Below, one piece after another: positions 1 through 32,177 of a DNA stretch of 64,000 nt. Where the stretch lies: positions 7,314,901 to 7,378,900 of the forward strand of contig NC_079364.1 of the NCBI RefSeq assembly GCF_021018895.1, read 5' to 3'. The notes beneath the pieces are model-generated. The model saw only the letters and a list, made by a program, of their open reading frames with translations, had not been told where the DNA came from and searched no databases. Source of the DNA: Seriola aureovittata (lineage: Eukaryota > Chordata > Actinopteri > Carangiformes > Carangidae). The position numbers and the translations under genes are program-made. Each line of letters opens with the position of its first letter. The stretch's first letter is position 1.

Positions 1-207
1 TGTCATCCAGTGATGCTTTGTTTATTCTAACATGTTTGTTTTTTAAAGGATAAGTCTGGTGATATTCTATTTTCAGATTTTATTTTATTTTATTTTATTT
101 TATTCAAACCTAATGAAAAAAAATATATTAAGAATACATCAGTGAATCACTATTGCACTGGGTGACACACACACCAGTTTATTTTGAATCGGTCACACAC
201 ACACACA

Positions 208-520
208 CCGTCCTGCTGCCCCAAATACTCACCAGATCACCAAATGTGGATTAATCCGCCGCTGAAAGTAGTCCTCAACAAATCCACTATTTCCTCCTTT
301 TTGTTTGATAAAAATGACAGTGAGCAGCTGTTTGAGGAAGTTAAAATGAAACTATATATTTGTGAGGTGCTTTTAAAGATTTATGTCTTCAGTAGGAACC
401 ATTTAGCTTGGAGTTGAGTGTCACAGACAGAGGAGGGCAGTCAGAAAGTTTGAGACAGACTAACATGTTGTTGCTTTCTTTATATAGAATATTACCAACC
501 TTATCCTTTAAAGACATAAT
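208..520 (+). repeat. Dispersed repeat, copy 1 of 2 in the window
   Basis: Shares blocks in order with 8845-9050: CCTGCTG, then TGTGGGTTAATCC-like, CAACAAATYCACTATTTCC and CTTCAGTAGGAA. This copy carries extra sequence between the third and fourth blocks. No coding potential or terminal repeat was recognised. It sits in a megf11 intron, while copy 2 is in a rab11a intron. Confidence 0.55.
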
Positions 521-749
521 ATATAGAAATGTATTTCAAAGCCACAACAGCTGGAAGTTTCTCACATGACATCTTATTGCTGAACAACGATAAATCTGAT
601 CAGAAATGCAGCTGGTTACTATGGTAATGATTGTAATAACCAGGGAGCCTATTTCATATTTTGCAGGAAATGTTGAAATGTGAAAATGGTTCATCAGGAA
701 ACAGAAAAGCTGCTTTGTCTTTCAAAGTGGTTTCTTTGTCTGACATAGA

Positions 750-835
750 GGTTCTCAAACTGGGGTCCGGGCACCACCAGGGGTCCTTGAGGGGGTTCCT
801 GGGGGTCCCCAGCAAATTTCATCTTCGTAATTTCT
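750..835. repeat. Possible short interspersed repeat fragment
   Basis: A GC-richer patch starting GGTTCTCAAACTGGGGTCC, containing GGGGTCC twice more, inside an otherwise AT-rich intron. It resembles fish repeat ends I know only from memory. No second copy was seen in this window, so the call is weak. Confidence 0.3.
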
Positions 836-894
836 TGTGAAGAGTTAGAACTCCCACGAGTCACAGATCTTTATTTCTCACCACACAGTGTTAA

Positions 895-2208
<1,314 letters not shown>

Positions 2209-2376
2209 ACCCCCCACCACCACCATAGTACCCAGACTGGACCAGTGCTCCCAGATCACCCAGAACCAGGAAACTGTGAACTGGGGAATAACAGGAAAAG
2301 ATCTGTGATTGGTGCGTGCAGATGAACATTAGGAAGACATGTTTTGTTGGGACTAACAATTATTTATTTATTTATT

Positions 2377-2378
<2 letters not shown>

Positions 2379-2419
<41 letters not shown>
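2379..2419. repeat. (TG)n microsatellite
   Basis: About twenty TG units, preceded by (TTTA)n and followed by a GAGA run, within the presumed megf11 3' UTR. Confidence 0.92.
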
Positions 2420-2424
<5 letters not shown>

Positions 2425-2779
2425 CGAGAGAGAAGGGTGGGTCTCTCCCCCCCTGCAGTGCCCAGACTGTCGCACTGCTGTTTGATATTTTATCACTGTA
2501 TTATATCCAAACTGTTTGAGCTGTCGTGCCAGTCAAAGCTTCATATTTGTGTTGTATTGTAAATTCCCCCTCATCAACAAATGCGTCATCAGAGGGAATA
2601 TACTACGTACATACACAGGTCTACCTTTTTTCCAGGTATGCTGATCTGTCGTTTTGACACGTCCTCTGTCAGACGACGGAAATGAAAAACAGTCACTTGT
2701 GTAAATTCATCTGGTTGGGACTATTTCTTAAAACTGGAGTTGAACTGAACAGTAAATGTGTCTGCGTGCCAAACACTAG

Positions 2780-3290
2780 ACTGAGGCTGGGGTTACACAA
2801 GCGGCAACATCTGATGTCGAAAAATGAAGCCAACACAGAAGTGCTAACAACTGCAATTCCTTGAATGTCCACTTGAGGCTGGCTCAATCCCCATACTGTC
2901 AAACTTTGCAGCAGAAATAAACGTGTCTACAGCATGGTAGAGAAACCAGTTTTGGTCTTTATAGCTAACTTCCTCCTTCATGACAACTGTACGGGAGGTG
3001 ACGTTTTATACAACTCACACATTTAAATTTTATTAAGACTTAAAGCAGCCACGCCCTCAATTATGCAGAACTTTGAGTGACAGGTGGGTGAGCGTATGCT
3101 TGCCACAAACCAACAAGCACCGAAGTCTCAGCTCCACACACGCCCCTCCACTTTGCCCATTTTTGGATTAGCCGAGAGTTAGGTTGAGTCAGGCCCTGCC
3201 AAGATGGCGACGGCGGGGCAGCCCACTCCCACACCTGCTCAGGGTGACGTCACAGAGGCTACATCCATCTTTATTTACATTCTGTGGTGT
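2780..3290 (+). repeat. Probable interspersed repeat (single copy here)
   Basis: The sequence has the look of a repeat common in spiny-rayed fishes: a block with CCACTTGAGGCTGGCTC, then AATAAACGTG, GACAACTGTACGGGAGGTGA, and CCAAGATGGCGACGGC followed by GTGACGTCA. The attribution is from memory of the family, and no second copy is present in this window. It would explain the Kozak-like ATG near 3204, which is not taken as a gene. Confidence 0.4.
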
Positions 3291-4214
3291 TACACCTGGA
3301 TTGACTGGACCTGCCAAGCATTTACAGTGAAGGAGCGTCGTACAGGTATCATGGCTCACAGTGCTGACAAAGGGTGTTCATTACTCCAATATTCTGGACT
3401 GAGAGAAGGATATAAAGAAATGCACACTAACTGCAGTCTGGTCAGATTTACACAACCTGTATATTTCTGGTATTTTTACACATCGTTTCTTATTTCCTGT
3501 TTACATATTCAAAGATCCTGCCGAGGATCCATATTTTCTCTCTGAAAAGTTATCTTTTTGTATGTACTGTAGACAAAGTGGTGTATTGGTTGTACACTTA
3601 CTGTACACTAGTGATTATTATTGTGATTTTCCTTTGTTGTGTCGAGCTTAATACACATGCATGCCAAAGATTATTCAATATATTATAGTTAGCCAGGAAT
3701 ACCCTTCTAATGTCTTTTAGTGGCGATTGATTATTGTCATCTAACTGTGTCAACATGGAAATGTGTTGATGTAACTGTTGCAGCAAGGTCAAGAGTGGAA
3801 GCACTTCCTATTAAAAGTCAAAGATTTCAACTTCCTCCACAAATCTACAGATCCACTGGATTTTTATTCCCAAACAACGAAGATGTATTTAATCTTGTCG
3901 CAACGATTTCGTCCATAAATTATGATACACAGTTATAATGTATGAAATATGCTTCATTTTCCTCACAGGAGGTGCGTTTTGTATTGACCATTATTTTCCT
4001 GGCAAACAGCAATAACAGGACATGTTGACAATCAGATGGGTGCAGCACTGTTTTCCCACGTTTGACTCCAGACTTTTGTTCCATTTGCTCTGACTCTATC
4101 TTTCCCGTGTGTCTTTTCTTCATCTTTGGTCCAAACAGTAGTTTCAGTAGCTGTATCATGTGCTGCTTCTTGTATTGTTTTTTTTGTTGTTTTTTTGTTT
4201 CCAGCCCTAAACTC

Positions 4215-4220
4215 AATAAA
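4215..4220 (+). promoter_or_regulatory. Candidate poly(A) signal of megf11
   Basis: AATAAA on the + strand about 2 kb after the megf11 stop, followed within 30 nt by the GT-rich GGGGAGTGGGGTG. It is the best-placed signal outside the suspected repeat. Confidence 0.45.
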
Positions 4221-4230
4221 GTTGTCATAG

Positions 4231-7200
4231 CTCAGGGGAGTGGGGTGCCGTTCTGTTACGCAGCGTATGTTTATGATAAATAATAATAGTAATAACCAGT
4301 TTTGGGAAGGTTACTTCTGAAATGATGTTCCGATACCAGTTTTTCCTTCCTGATACTGATTCTGAACTTCCTGAACTTGTGTATAAGTCGATACCAAGTA
4401 CCGATCCGATAGTTAACATCTGTAAACTACTAACCCTCTGTGATGTGATGATTGGTGTCATTGTTGTACGGCGTGGTTCAGATTAAACCCTTCGTAAAAC
4501 ATTCTTTATCATCTAATTTGATTGTCAGCCTGTCAGGAATAAAAAACACTTCCTACTCTTTCTAACACTAGTACTCCCCCCTCCAAGTTAAAGCCTTATA
4601 AACTGTACATGGCGACTCTTTACTGGTAGGACTTTAAAGTTTAACATGTTTTGCTAATGACTAACACTATTTGACAATTCTACTTCGCTGCTCTAAAACA
4701 GTACCTGCCACAACTTTCTGTGTAGGCTACTGGCCAGGAAAGCTGCAGTTTTATCCAATTGTGAAAGTATAAAGTTTACTAATCAATTGCATGGTATTGG
4801 ATCAGTGCATAGACTTGTCAATACCTCATCCAGTATTTCAGGCAGTATGAGACATTTTTGATATTTCGTTATCAGAAGAACTCTACTAATTATCCTGCTT
4901 AAAATGTAATAAATGATATAATTAATTCAAAGTAATGTAACTTGTTACATTTCATTACTACTTGATTACTTTTCAGTCTCCCTTGCATTTAATGAAAACA
5001 ATGCTGAATTGAGTTACTGAGTGGTCAGACTTACATCTGTCACAAGAAAAAAAGACAAATTTTTAAATTAAATAGCTAATTAAAATGTATGGTAATTTAA
5101 CACCATTTTTCCCATAATTGCTGCCACATTACACAGTCCTTTATGGGAACCTTCCTCAGAGTTTATAGTTAACTCTCTTTTGTAGAAACTTTGTATCAAA
5201 CTATGGGGCCTATGAAATGTTAATTGGATATTGTAACAATATCTCAAGTAAAATACAAGCTCATATAAAGGTTTATGACTGGTGCGCTTTATTAAGATGA
5301 ACTGATAACTTAAGATATAGACACAATTGTACAATTTATCAATCTGTACAAAACACAAAACCATTCATTATGACCCCCCCTCACATTTAACCCTCCAAAT
5401 TCATTGAAATGACATCATTTCACTCTTACATGTTTACACTGGAATTACAGTCAGTTATAGAATTCAATATAGTAAAAAAAAAGAAGAAAAAAAAAGAAAT
5501 CAAAACACACTTTTAAAAAAAACACAGAACAATGGAGGTACATGAGACGGGATCAGAAATCAGATTTTCAGAATAAAGGAATCACTTCGTCCACAGATTG
5601 CCAGCTAGTGAGTCTGGAGGGGCTCGGCTGGCGGCGCCGTCTGTTCGAGGAAACGCCATTGGCACTGCCGTCCAGGCTCACACACACTCCAGAGCTACTG
5701 ATCTACCCTCTGCCTCTACACACACACACACACACACACCAAGTTCAGGCAATGTATATGTCTGCTAACGCCACCACACACTGACACGGCTAAAAACCTG
5801 GGAATTCAACAGAACACACTCTCGGGAGTTTTAGCTAGTAGGTTGTTAGCGAGGCAGGTGTCCATTAACAGACAGGACTGGACACAACTAACAATTAGCT
5901 TGTCTAGCATGTCATCCAGCGAGCCAAGCCTAACCCTCAGCAGAGTTCATGGACAGTAATGACAATGTTAGCTACATAAGGCGATACGACACGGAGTTGC
6001 AGTCGTACAGAAAGCCATGCATTGTGTTGAAGTCAGAGGCAGCTCGGTGTACATAGGCTTTATGTGACAGGGACAACACAGCTGTCTGTCTCCTTGAGGG
6101 GACAGACAAAGCCAGGTTACTGGTCAAGGAAGAGGCGGACATGACGGTGAGGTGTTGGCAGGTGAATGGAGAGGCGTTTTGGGACAGGTACGTGTGGTGA
6201 AGGAGGCACTGTGACCAGGAGTTAGCAAGGATGTGGCTGAATCTCTCAGGTGTTTCCTTGATTCCTTCACCAAACCTTCTCTGCCTTGTTATGAGTCCTG
6301 AGGATTTAAGGAAACACTTTTGAGACTCAGCCTTTATTCCGCAGTGCTAAACGTTTATGTTTTGGTTTTTGAACAGTGGCACCGTCTTTTTAAAAAAAAA
6401 AACAAAAACGGTACAGCTAATGTGACACAAGAGGTCCAGATTCTCCATGTGCAGTAATAATCTACTCCTACACAAGAAAGCATGTTTACTAGATCAGTGC
6501 AAGGTTTTGACAGGTTTATGCTCATGAAGTTCAACCTAGTGACATTTTCCATTTCCTACTTTCTCAGTGCATTCTAACTACACTTCTGTGGTTACATGCA
6601 AAGCATAATCTGCTCAACTACAGGATATTTTTGATTATAATATTATTGAGTATCATAGGAATGTCATACGAGAATACTTTTGCTGTTTTTTTTTTAATTC
6701 CTTCATTTGCTATAGAAGTGCACTAAGAAAAAAAAAACAGCCATGTGCTAGTTTCTGCATAGTTGTAGTCAAATGTCAAAAAAAAGGATGCATCCTGTTT
6801 TCCTGATGTTGGAGCAGGAAAGCCTGATGGACAAGCGCGTCTTCAATCAGAGCATCCTTCCCAGCATGAGCATGACTGTCTGCGTATGACGCCTCACTGA
6901 GACTTGGAGTGAGACAACATGAACATCTGAATGTACAGGAGTTGTGTTCAGCTTTCGTGGTGACAGCCTAAAATTACTCACCCTCAAGGCAATGATAGTG
7001 TTCCACAAAGAGTCCAGATTGAGTCTCTCACCCGATAAGAACATGCAGCAACAGCAGAGCGCCATCTTTTAGAGGACATGCAAAAAAACTGGTCCGACCC
7101 TGCCACCCCGCTGTGAACGGGGTGACGACGACGAGAACGACGACACGTATGAGGCTGTGCGCGACATGCTAACTCACACCCGGACCTTTCCACAGCGCAA

Positions 7201-8015
7201 ACTGAAGCTCGGCAAATGCAAAATATTCTACGTTTCACTAGCGTCATATTCACAGCAATCAGATCAAAATGGCATGACACTACCGGAGCACACGTGTCTA
7301 CACTGTGCTCCATACATCCACATGGTTTCCAAAACAGTACATTGCACTAAAGAGGACGGGGGGGGGGCGGGGCGAGAGGAGCCTAAAATGACAGAGGAGA
7401 AGCTTGTATACAGGAATACACTTCAGAGCAACATGTGCTTTAAATTCATATATACCTAGTAGTAGATATATGATACAAGACAGAGAGAGATCATAAAAAA
7501 AATGGAGAAATCAACAGGGGCACAAAGTATGAAGAAAAGAGAAGAAAACAAAATCACATTCATATATTAAGACATTTTTGTGACATGTCAGCGCATCTAC
7601 AGTAATGAAATCTAAAGTGATATGAAATGCTTGCTGCCTGCTGTCCTGCCGAAACCTAAAGACAGAGGGGCTCTGCTTGGGGGGCCACCCCACGCGGTGA
7701 CTTCTTATACTGGGATATATTTACCTAGGGTTGGGGTGGGGGGAGGAGGGGGTTGGGTGGGGGTGGGGGCAGGTACAAGGCAGGTGCAGAGTTTGGGTCA
7801 CAGCCTTGAAGCTGTGGCTCATCCCTCCCACACCACGCAGTACACCGAGGCAGTCTATTTTCTGAGGGCAGGGGGGTCTGGGGTTGAGGAGTTGTGAGCC
7901 CGGCAGCCGGGAGCTGGGTAGAGGGGGAGGCAGGGAGGGAGGGAGGCATAGGTGTGGACTGTGGAGAGAGAGAGGGGAAAAAAGGGGAGGGGATAGCAGC
8001 AGGTCCGCAGCTGGG
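4231..8015 (-). other. rab11a: Intergenic DNA and rab11a 3' UTR
   Basis: Read on the - strand, the part nearest 8015 is the rab11a 3' UTR. Candidate AATAAA signals on that strand are at 6333-6338 and 5288-5293 (TTTATT on +). A strongly C-rich stretch in the mRNA lies at about 7690-7980. There is a CA run at about 5719-5738. Around 4231-5280 the DNA is AT-rich and nothing was recognised. The boundary between intergenic DNA and UTR cannot be fixed. Confidence 0.5.
7725..7980 (-). repeat. C-rich (mRNA sense) low-complexity tract in rab11a 3' UTR
   Basis: The + strand has many runs of three to six G, such as GGTTGGGGTGGGGGGAGG and GGGTGGGGGTGGGGGCAGG. The rab11a transcript therefore carries CCCC/CCACCC clusters shortly after its stop codon. 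It could form a G-quadruplex on the + strand or bind poly(C)-binding proteins in RNA, but that is inference. Confidence 0.6.
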
Positions 8016-13468
<5,453 letters not shown>

Positions 13469-13804
13469 CGTCTTATTGAGAATTGAATTAGTCCGAGATT
13501 AGATGCGTTTTAATGGAAAGAAGGCGATCTGCTGTGTTTTACTCTTCCAACGGGAATCTGTTTGGGAGCTGTACTTCCGTAATTTCTTCTTCTTCCCTGG
13601 CAGCCTCAAGGTGACGCACAAAGAGCACTCTGACATCCAGTGGTCAAAAGAAGGAACTGACCAGCACGTTTAATGTTCAAGGAAGTGTAAATCCAATTCT
13701 TCTTTAGATACAGTCATGAAAGGATTACAGGGCAGGCTCACAGGGCCTGAGGAATCAGCAGCTTTGTTTGAAGTGACTGTCAATATATCTGGTCAGAAAA
13801 TCAT

Positions 13805-14015
13805 TCAAACAACCACCAAGAGACACAAAACAACCTCATAGGGGCACAATAAGCGACCTCAAAGATACACAAACAACCATGTAAAGACACAAAACAACCA
13901 CACAATGACGCAAAATGACCACAAATACACAGAGCCCCAAAATTGACCTGTACTGACCACAAAGAGAGACAAAATGACCACAAAGAGACACAAAACAACC
14001 ACAGAAACATACAAA
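13805..14015. repeat. Degenerate minisatellite, about 20-24 bp unit
   Basis: About nine irregular units built on GACACAAAACAACCACAAAG, with variants such as GACGCAAAATGACCACAAA. The spacing drifts through small insertions and deletions. ORFs on either strand here are a by-product of the repeat. Confidence 0.75.
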
Positions 14016-15119
14016 AGGCCAAGAGAAGGCACAGATTGTTGAATATTTGTGAACATTCAGCACTCTCTTCTAAAGTTAGGAACCAAAGGAAGAACCCTAA
14101 AATGTGCATTGTCATCCCAGTTTGCTCTATAACAATGAATGGGGCTCAGATGCTGTGAGGCCATAAAAGGCTTGTGAAATTTCTTACACCAAAATGAATG
14201 TTTCACATCTTAAGCTTTATTACCAATTCAAAATCTGGATGAGACCTATTAGGAGGTACTCTACACAGCTACTGTAGATTATGGGGTTAGTGCAGTGCAT
14301 TTCAGCTGTAAAATTTTAGTAGCTTGACAGATGAAAGCAAACTTTTGATTTTTTTACACTATGACCAGTCTATACCTCCAGAGTATGTTTTTCTGCTGTT
14401 AGTTATTATGCTATTAGTTCATGATTTACACTCAGTATCTCTTAAAGTGGGGGGGTTAAATAAAAAGAATAATGCAATTCCTGCATTCAACATTTTCATT
14501 TGTCATTTATGACATTTAAAAGACATTGTAATGGAATATACATCCACTGGTACTAAAACAAAGATGGTGCCCCTTGTGTTAATCTGATTTCTTCCTTTAG
14601 GACAGATAATACAGATTTAACTGTTCTTTGGCACAGGAATAACATGTGACATTTAAGCTGCTGTTGGGTCTGTTATCTTCAGTTATTGCTGCAGTTTATG
14701 GATTTTTGCTGCAGTTTATTAACATTTTTTTTGGACTCCATGTTTGCTGCTTTATTCTGTGTTTCCATGAGAATGCCAGTAATGTTGTGTAAATGTGTCA
14801 TTTAATAAAAGAGCAGTCATGTAATCCGTTTCTATCCTTCATCTAAGGGAAGGGTTGGCGTAGGGAAAATAGCAGGAAATGAATAAAAGTCATCCTGGAG
14901 GGTAGAACTGGTAATGGGACGAGTCTGGTACGTGCAGTGTATTTAGGGCCTGGTGGTGGGTTTTAGGACTCCTCTTGGCTCACCAGTCAGACCGCTCTTC
15001 AGCCGGATCTCTCGGCCCAGATCTGTCCGAGTCTTTAACAGGATAACATGCATAACAACAGCATAAGAAAAGTAAACTAGGGGACAAACAAACGCAGAGA
15101 CTTTTCAAACCTGTAACAG

Positions 15120-15344
15120 TATCGGAAGTCAGTTGAACAGGAAACGGGTCGTGCGGGGCGGAACCCGAACAAAAAGCGCGCCATTTCTGCTTCATATGTG
15201 GACGCCAAAATACCATCATGGCGCAGTGAACTGAAATCTGGCTCTGTGTAAAGCCCGCAGTCAGTAGCCTAAGTGAAAGACTCGCTGAGTACCCAGGCTG
15301 TTATATCATCCTTGCTTGAAGAAATCAACTGCCCGGTTCTGGAG
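15120..15344 (+). promoter_or_regulatory. Candidate orphan promoter and 5' non-coding exon
   Basis: A CpG-containing patch with GGGTCGTGCGGGGCGGAAC, an E2F-like AAGCGCGCCATTTC and CCATCATGGCGCAG (YY1-like) is followed about 100 nt later by a near-perfect donor GGAG|GTAAGT at 15344/15345. No + strand coding exon lies nearby. It could be a distant 5' exon of dapk2 or the start of a non-coding transcript. This is inference from base composition and one splice site. Confidence 0.4.
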
Positions 15345-16393
15345 GTAAGTTCCACTGTGTCGGGACGCTTTAAATTTACTTTCCCAGCAAACTGGTTCTA
15401 GAAAAGGTTCATTTCTTGATGCTTCATGTGAACAGTGCGGCGTCTAATGGCCTGTTTTATATTTACAAATTACACATTTACTCACTGATTGTCAATCTAT
15501 TCACACAAATAATAGTGATACTGTCTGTGCTGTGTTACCTATAGTTTTAATTTTTAAATTTCCAATTACTCTTTTTCCTGTCAAACATCCTGGCATTGAA
15601 TGCCACAGTTTCCAGACAGTTTTTGAAGTACATTTAAATGTTAATACTTCTTCTTAAATACATTTATACATTTAAATTGAGTACCTTATTTGCATGATTA
15701 ATGCCAGGACCTTCAGGGGTTAAAAAAAATCAGTGTTCTGCTGTCGCTCTTAAATATATTGGAATAGGAAAACCAACTCCTAGCAGGAGAGACTTAAATT
15801 TGGTTGGACAACATATGGAAATGCGTCTTTTCACATAATGTGTTATTAATTGGATTTGTACGGTTTGTAGATGCATAAATGAATCAAATCATATAAATAT
15901 GTACTTATGATGAATAGTGACAGAAGCCATGTCTCTCAGTGACTGATGCTTTACTTTTGTTTTGAATTGTTTGAATTGTTTTTGTTTTTCATTTTAAAAG
16001 TTAACTTGTGTGAATGTTTGAAAGGATTCAATGAAAAAATACACAAATGACCAAAAACTGTAGCACCTTTTAATGTCCCCACTGCTAAAAATATACTAAA
16101 ATACTACTACCACCACCACGACAACTACTAATAACAACCATAATGATAATGATAATAGGAAAATGTATCTTAATTCATCTTGTTTGAAAATTTTTATATT
16201 GTACGAAACATATTTTATATGTATATTGATACGAAACATGTGAGGAAAATAACCTGAATACACTAAAATGATAACTACTGCTGAATTTATACAGAGTTAA
16301 TTTTTTTTGTTGCAGTGTTTAGACATCTTACATTATACAGTCTCATACTTAATAAAATACTATTATAATATTTTGATACATTTGTAATACTCA

Positions 16394-16399
16394 TTTAAT
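16394..16399 (-). promoter_or_regulatory. Weak candidate poly(A) signal of sh2d7
   Basis: TTTAAT on +, ATTAAA on -, about 70 nt after the sh2d7 stop. No canonical AATAAA closer to the stop was found. Confidence 0.25.
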
Positions 16400-16469
16400 T
16401 TCTAAAAATCAAACGGTCGACTGCGCTTGAACACAAAGTCATCCACATGCCGAGTCCTTTTTGTCGCAT

Positions 16470-21358
<4,889 letters not shown>

Positions 21359-21744
21359 TCAAAAGGAAGACGAGGTGCCTCATTTGACTACCTCTGCTGG
21401 GCGTCTCTCTTATCTGAATGGTGGTATTGTTTCAGTTTATCTACCAGTGACTCTTCTACATGTCATCGGGTTGCCAGCTTCATTTTACTATCTGTGTTCC
21501 TTGTCCCAGATTGAACTTTAATAGTTTGGTCACATTAGACACAGTAAATTTTTAATTTTATTTGCTTTTATTTTGGTTTGATGTACATTGTAGAGGAGCT
21601 GAAGTAGGAAGCAGGGACATGAATGTGTATGTCCGCGCTCAAGAGTGTATTTGTGTTGTTGGGACAAAAATCTGATCACACTCTCATTATATGAGGACAA
21701 ACAGTCCATCCCAACAAGGTAAACCATTCAAATTTAAGGTTAAG

Positions 21745-22240
21745 ATGTGGGCAACAATTTAGATATCTGGAACCAGATTAATTTTGTAGGTAATTTGGTC
21801 ATAAAACAAAGTATTGGACAAAGTAAAATCACAGGATTACCAGAGTTATTATGGTGCATCCTGAGGGGACCAAGAATGTCTGCACCAGATTCCATAGAAA
21901 GTTTTCCAATGTTTATCAAAAGATTTTGCTCAAATGTCAACCTCAGGTTGGTGCTAGAGGAAAAGTCAGAGAAACACCAAAGACATTAGAATTCATCCTC
22001 TTAGAACCTTGAATATCTGAAGCAGAATTCATGACAGTCCTTTCAGTAATTGTCAAGATATTTCACTCCAAACCAAAACTGCCATCCTTATGTAGGCACT
22101 AGAGGAAAAGTCAGAAAATCACCAAAGTTATTAGGAATCCTCCTCTTGGGGACATGAATGTATGTGACAAAATTTCCTGGCATCCATCCACTTGACTTAA
22201 GTGGCGGACCGACTGACAGACCAACATTGCCATGTTACAC
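21745..22240 (+). repeat. Dispersed repeat family A, copy 3
   Basis: Contains two successive half-units, each with a GAGGAAAAGTCAGA and CACCAAAG block followed by TTCATCCTC or AATCCTCCTC and ATGAATGT, and ends in GGCGGACCGACTGACAGACC. This shows the family has an internally repeated 3' half. Confidence 0.7.
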
Positions 22241-22304
22241 TGTCACCACACCGCACAGTTCAAATGCCTTTTTGGCTGAAAGTGGCACCACATTAACATT
22301 GATA

Positions 22305-22328
22305 GTTTTTTTTTTTTTTTTTTTTTTT
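22305..22328. repeat. Poly(T) run
   Basis: About 24 consecutive T residues. It may be the poly(A) tail of an old - strand retroelement, but no element was recognised next to it. Confidence 0.85.
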
Positions 22329-22919
22329 CAAAATTGAAGGGGTTCATTCTCTTGGGAGCATGAATGGTTCAGGAGTGGTGTTATAGAGGGAAAGCTGGGT
22401 GGGTCAACAAAACTGTGATTTATCCCCCGTGTACCACTGATGTCCTTGGGTATCCTTAAGATTTATGGATCCACTAGATGGGAAAATTAATGCAATATTT
22501 GGGGAAATTGTATTGGCTGTATACATGGATGTATTACTGAGCAAGCCTACTGGACCCAGATGAGAGCCTCTGTTTTATGTCTCTTGAGAGATAACATTGC
22601 TTGATTGGAACCGAAATGTAAGGGGAGGAGTCACAGCTCAAATCTGAACAAGTTGGATAGTTTAGCAAAGTACAGAGAAAAGGGTAGTCAAGTTTTATTT
22701 GAAGGAAGGGGTGGGAGTGTAAAACAAACAATCAAAACAAAACTGATGGTCTTCATTCATCAGAATTTGTACTTTCCTTAATAAGCTATACTTTTTCAGG
22801 GAGTGAAGCCTAAATACAGATAAATTGAATTTATCAAAATAAATTAAAAAATAATAAATGTTTTAATTAATCAGCACTATTAAGATAATAAATACATTTA
22901 AAACTATTTATTTTCACAA

Positions 22920-23525
22920 TTGACAGCTGGAGCGCGCGACACCTCAGGCGCGAGCTGCACAGACGGTCGAGCAAGGGACAAGGCACGCCCACAGCAAGAG
23001 TGTCTTTAACGGCAACACGCTGAAGCCAAGTCAGTTATAATATTGCAAATATTTGTTTACATATCTGCAAAGACACTCTTCTGATTCAACACTTCTGAAT
23101 GTATGGCACGAGTCGTAACGTTTCAGTTTTCAATTCGTCATCAAATGAATACACCTAATGATCGTATTTTCTAAAAATAAGGTGTCATACTTTGTTTCAT
23201 ATCAACCTGAACAAATGAGAAACGAATACAGTTTATACTCTACACTACCGACTGTTGACATTAAACTGTGGGCATTAAGGGAACATTAGCTATAGCATTA
23301 GGTTACATTTTCAAAAATGTACAAATTTCACGAGGTTATAACCAATGCCACATTAAATTAATAGTTTTCTGAATGAAGTTATGTATGGCGCCCTCTCATG
23401 CCAGAGAGCGGGATGTATTTGGACATTGTAGATCCCTCGTGGTCTGTACACAACACAGAGACCTAACAGGACAGGAGGAGGACATGGTGTCACCGTCAAA
23501 AGTTGTACCGAGTATTTTTGACACG
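22920..23525 (+). promoter_or_regulatory. dapk2: Probable dapk2 promoter and 5' non-coding exon
   Basis: A CpG-rich patch at 22925-23000 precedes a likely untranslated exon that ends ACACG before GTAAGA (23525/23526). The coding exon has its own acceptor TTATTACAG at 23741-23749, with 60 nt of 5' UTR before the ATG, so at least one upstream exon must exist. The match between this donor and that acceptor is inferred. Confidence 0.45.
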
Positions 23526-23809
23526 GTAAGACGTTTATTCACGAATGATATTGTGTATTATCTATAGCCGGTGACTACTTCGGGTAGCGTTTACAGGAGC
23601 ACAACCCGAGGCGACAGTTGGAGGCAACAGCAATGACAGTTTCTTCACAGACTAGCTTCATTTACCTTCGTTGTCATGTCTCAGTGATGCTGTTAAAAAA
23701 AGTTGTGAAAACTTTTTACAATTATTAAATAACTGGTTTGTTATTACAGGATAACAGAAAGGAAACCTAAGTATCATCCTAACTACAAACATCAGCGAGG
23801 ACTGCAGCC

Positions 23810-32155
<8,346 letters not shown>

Positions 32156-32177
32156 ATGCCTAGTACTGCGCAGTTCT

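Larger units (their letters stand above)
2209..4230 (+). other. megf11: megf11 3' UTR and downstream sequence
   Basis: No convincing coding sequence follows the megf11 stop. The interval has a (TG)n run at about 2379-2419 and a probable interspersed repeat at about 2780-3290. A consensus AATAAA at 4215-4220 is followed by G/T-rich sequence and could be the transcript end. An earlier AATAAA at 2916-2921 lies inside the suspected repeat. Where the transcript ends cannot be decided from sequence alone. Confidence 0.5.
13641..16469. other. Intergenic region between rab11a and sh2d7
   Basis: No protein-coding gene was recognised. Contents are a degenerate minisatellite (13805-14015), an isolated GC-richer promoter-like patch with a splice donor (about 15120-15350), and AT-rich sequence from 15400 to 16440. 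A + strand AATAAA occurs near 14806. Confidence 0.55.

Noticed and set aside
3204..3545. 113-codon ORF with a Kozak-like GCCAAGATGGCGACG start
   Set aside because: Lies in a suspected interspersed repeat downstream of megf11. The protein has no recognisable domain and a GATGGCG context is also a common YY1-type promoter motif.
13801..14115. - strand ORF with repeated CLFVVILSLF-type segments resembling membrane spans
   Set aside because: Translation of the degenerate minisatellite at 13805-14015.
23373..23567. 64-codon + strand ORF upstream of dapk2
   Set aside because: Overlaps the inferred 5' non-coding exon and its donor; no similarity to any family was recognised.
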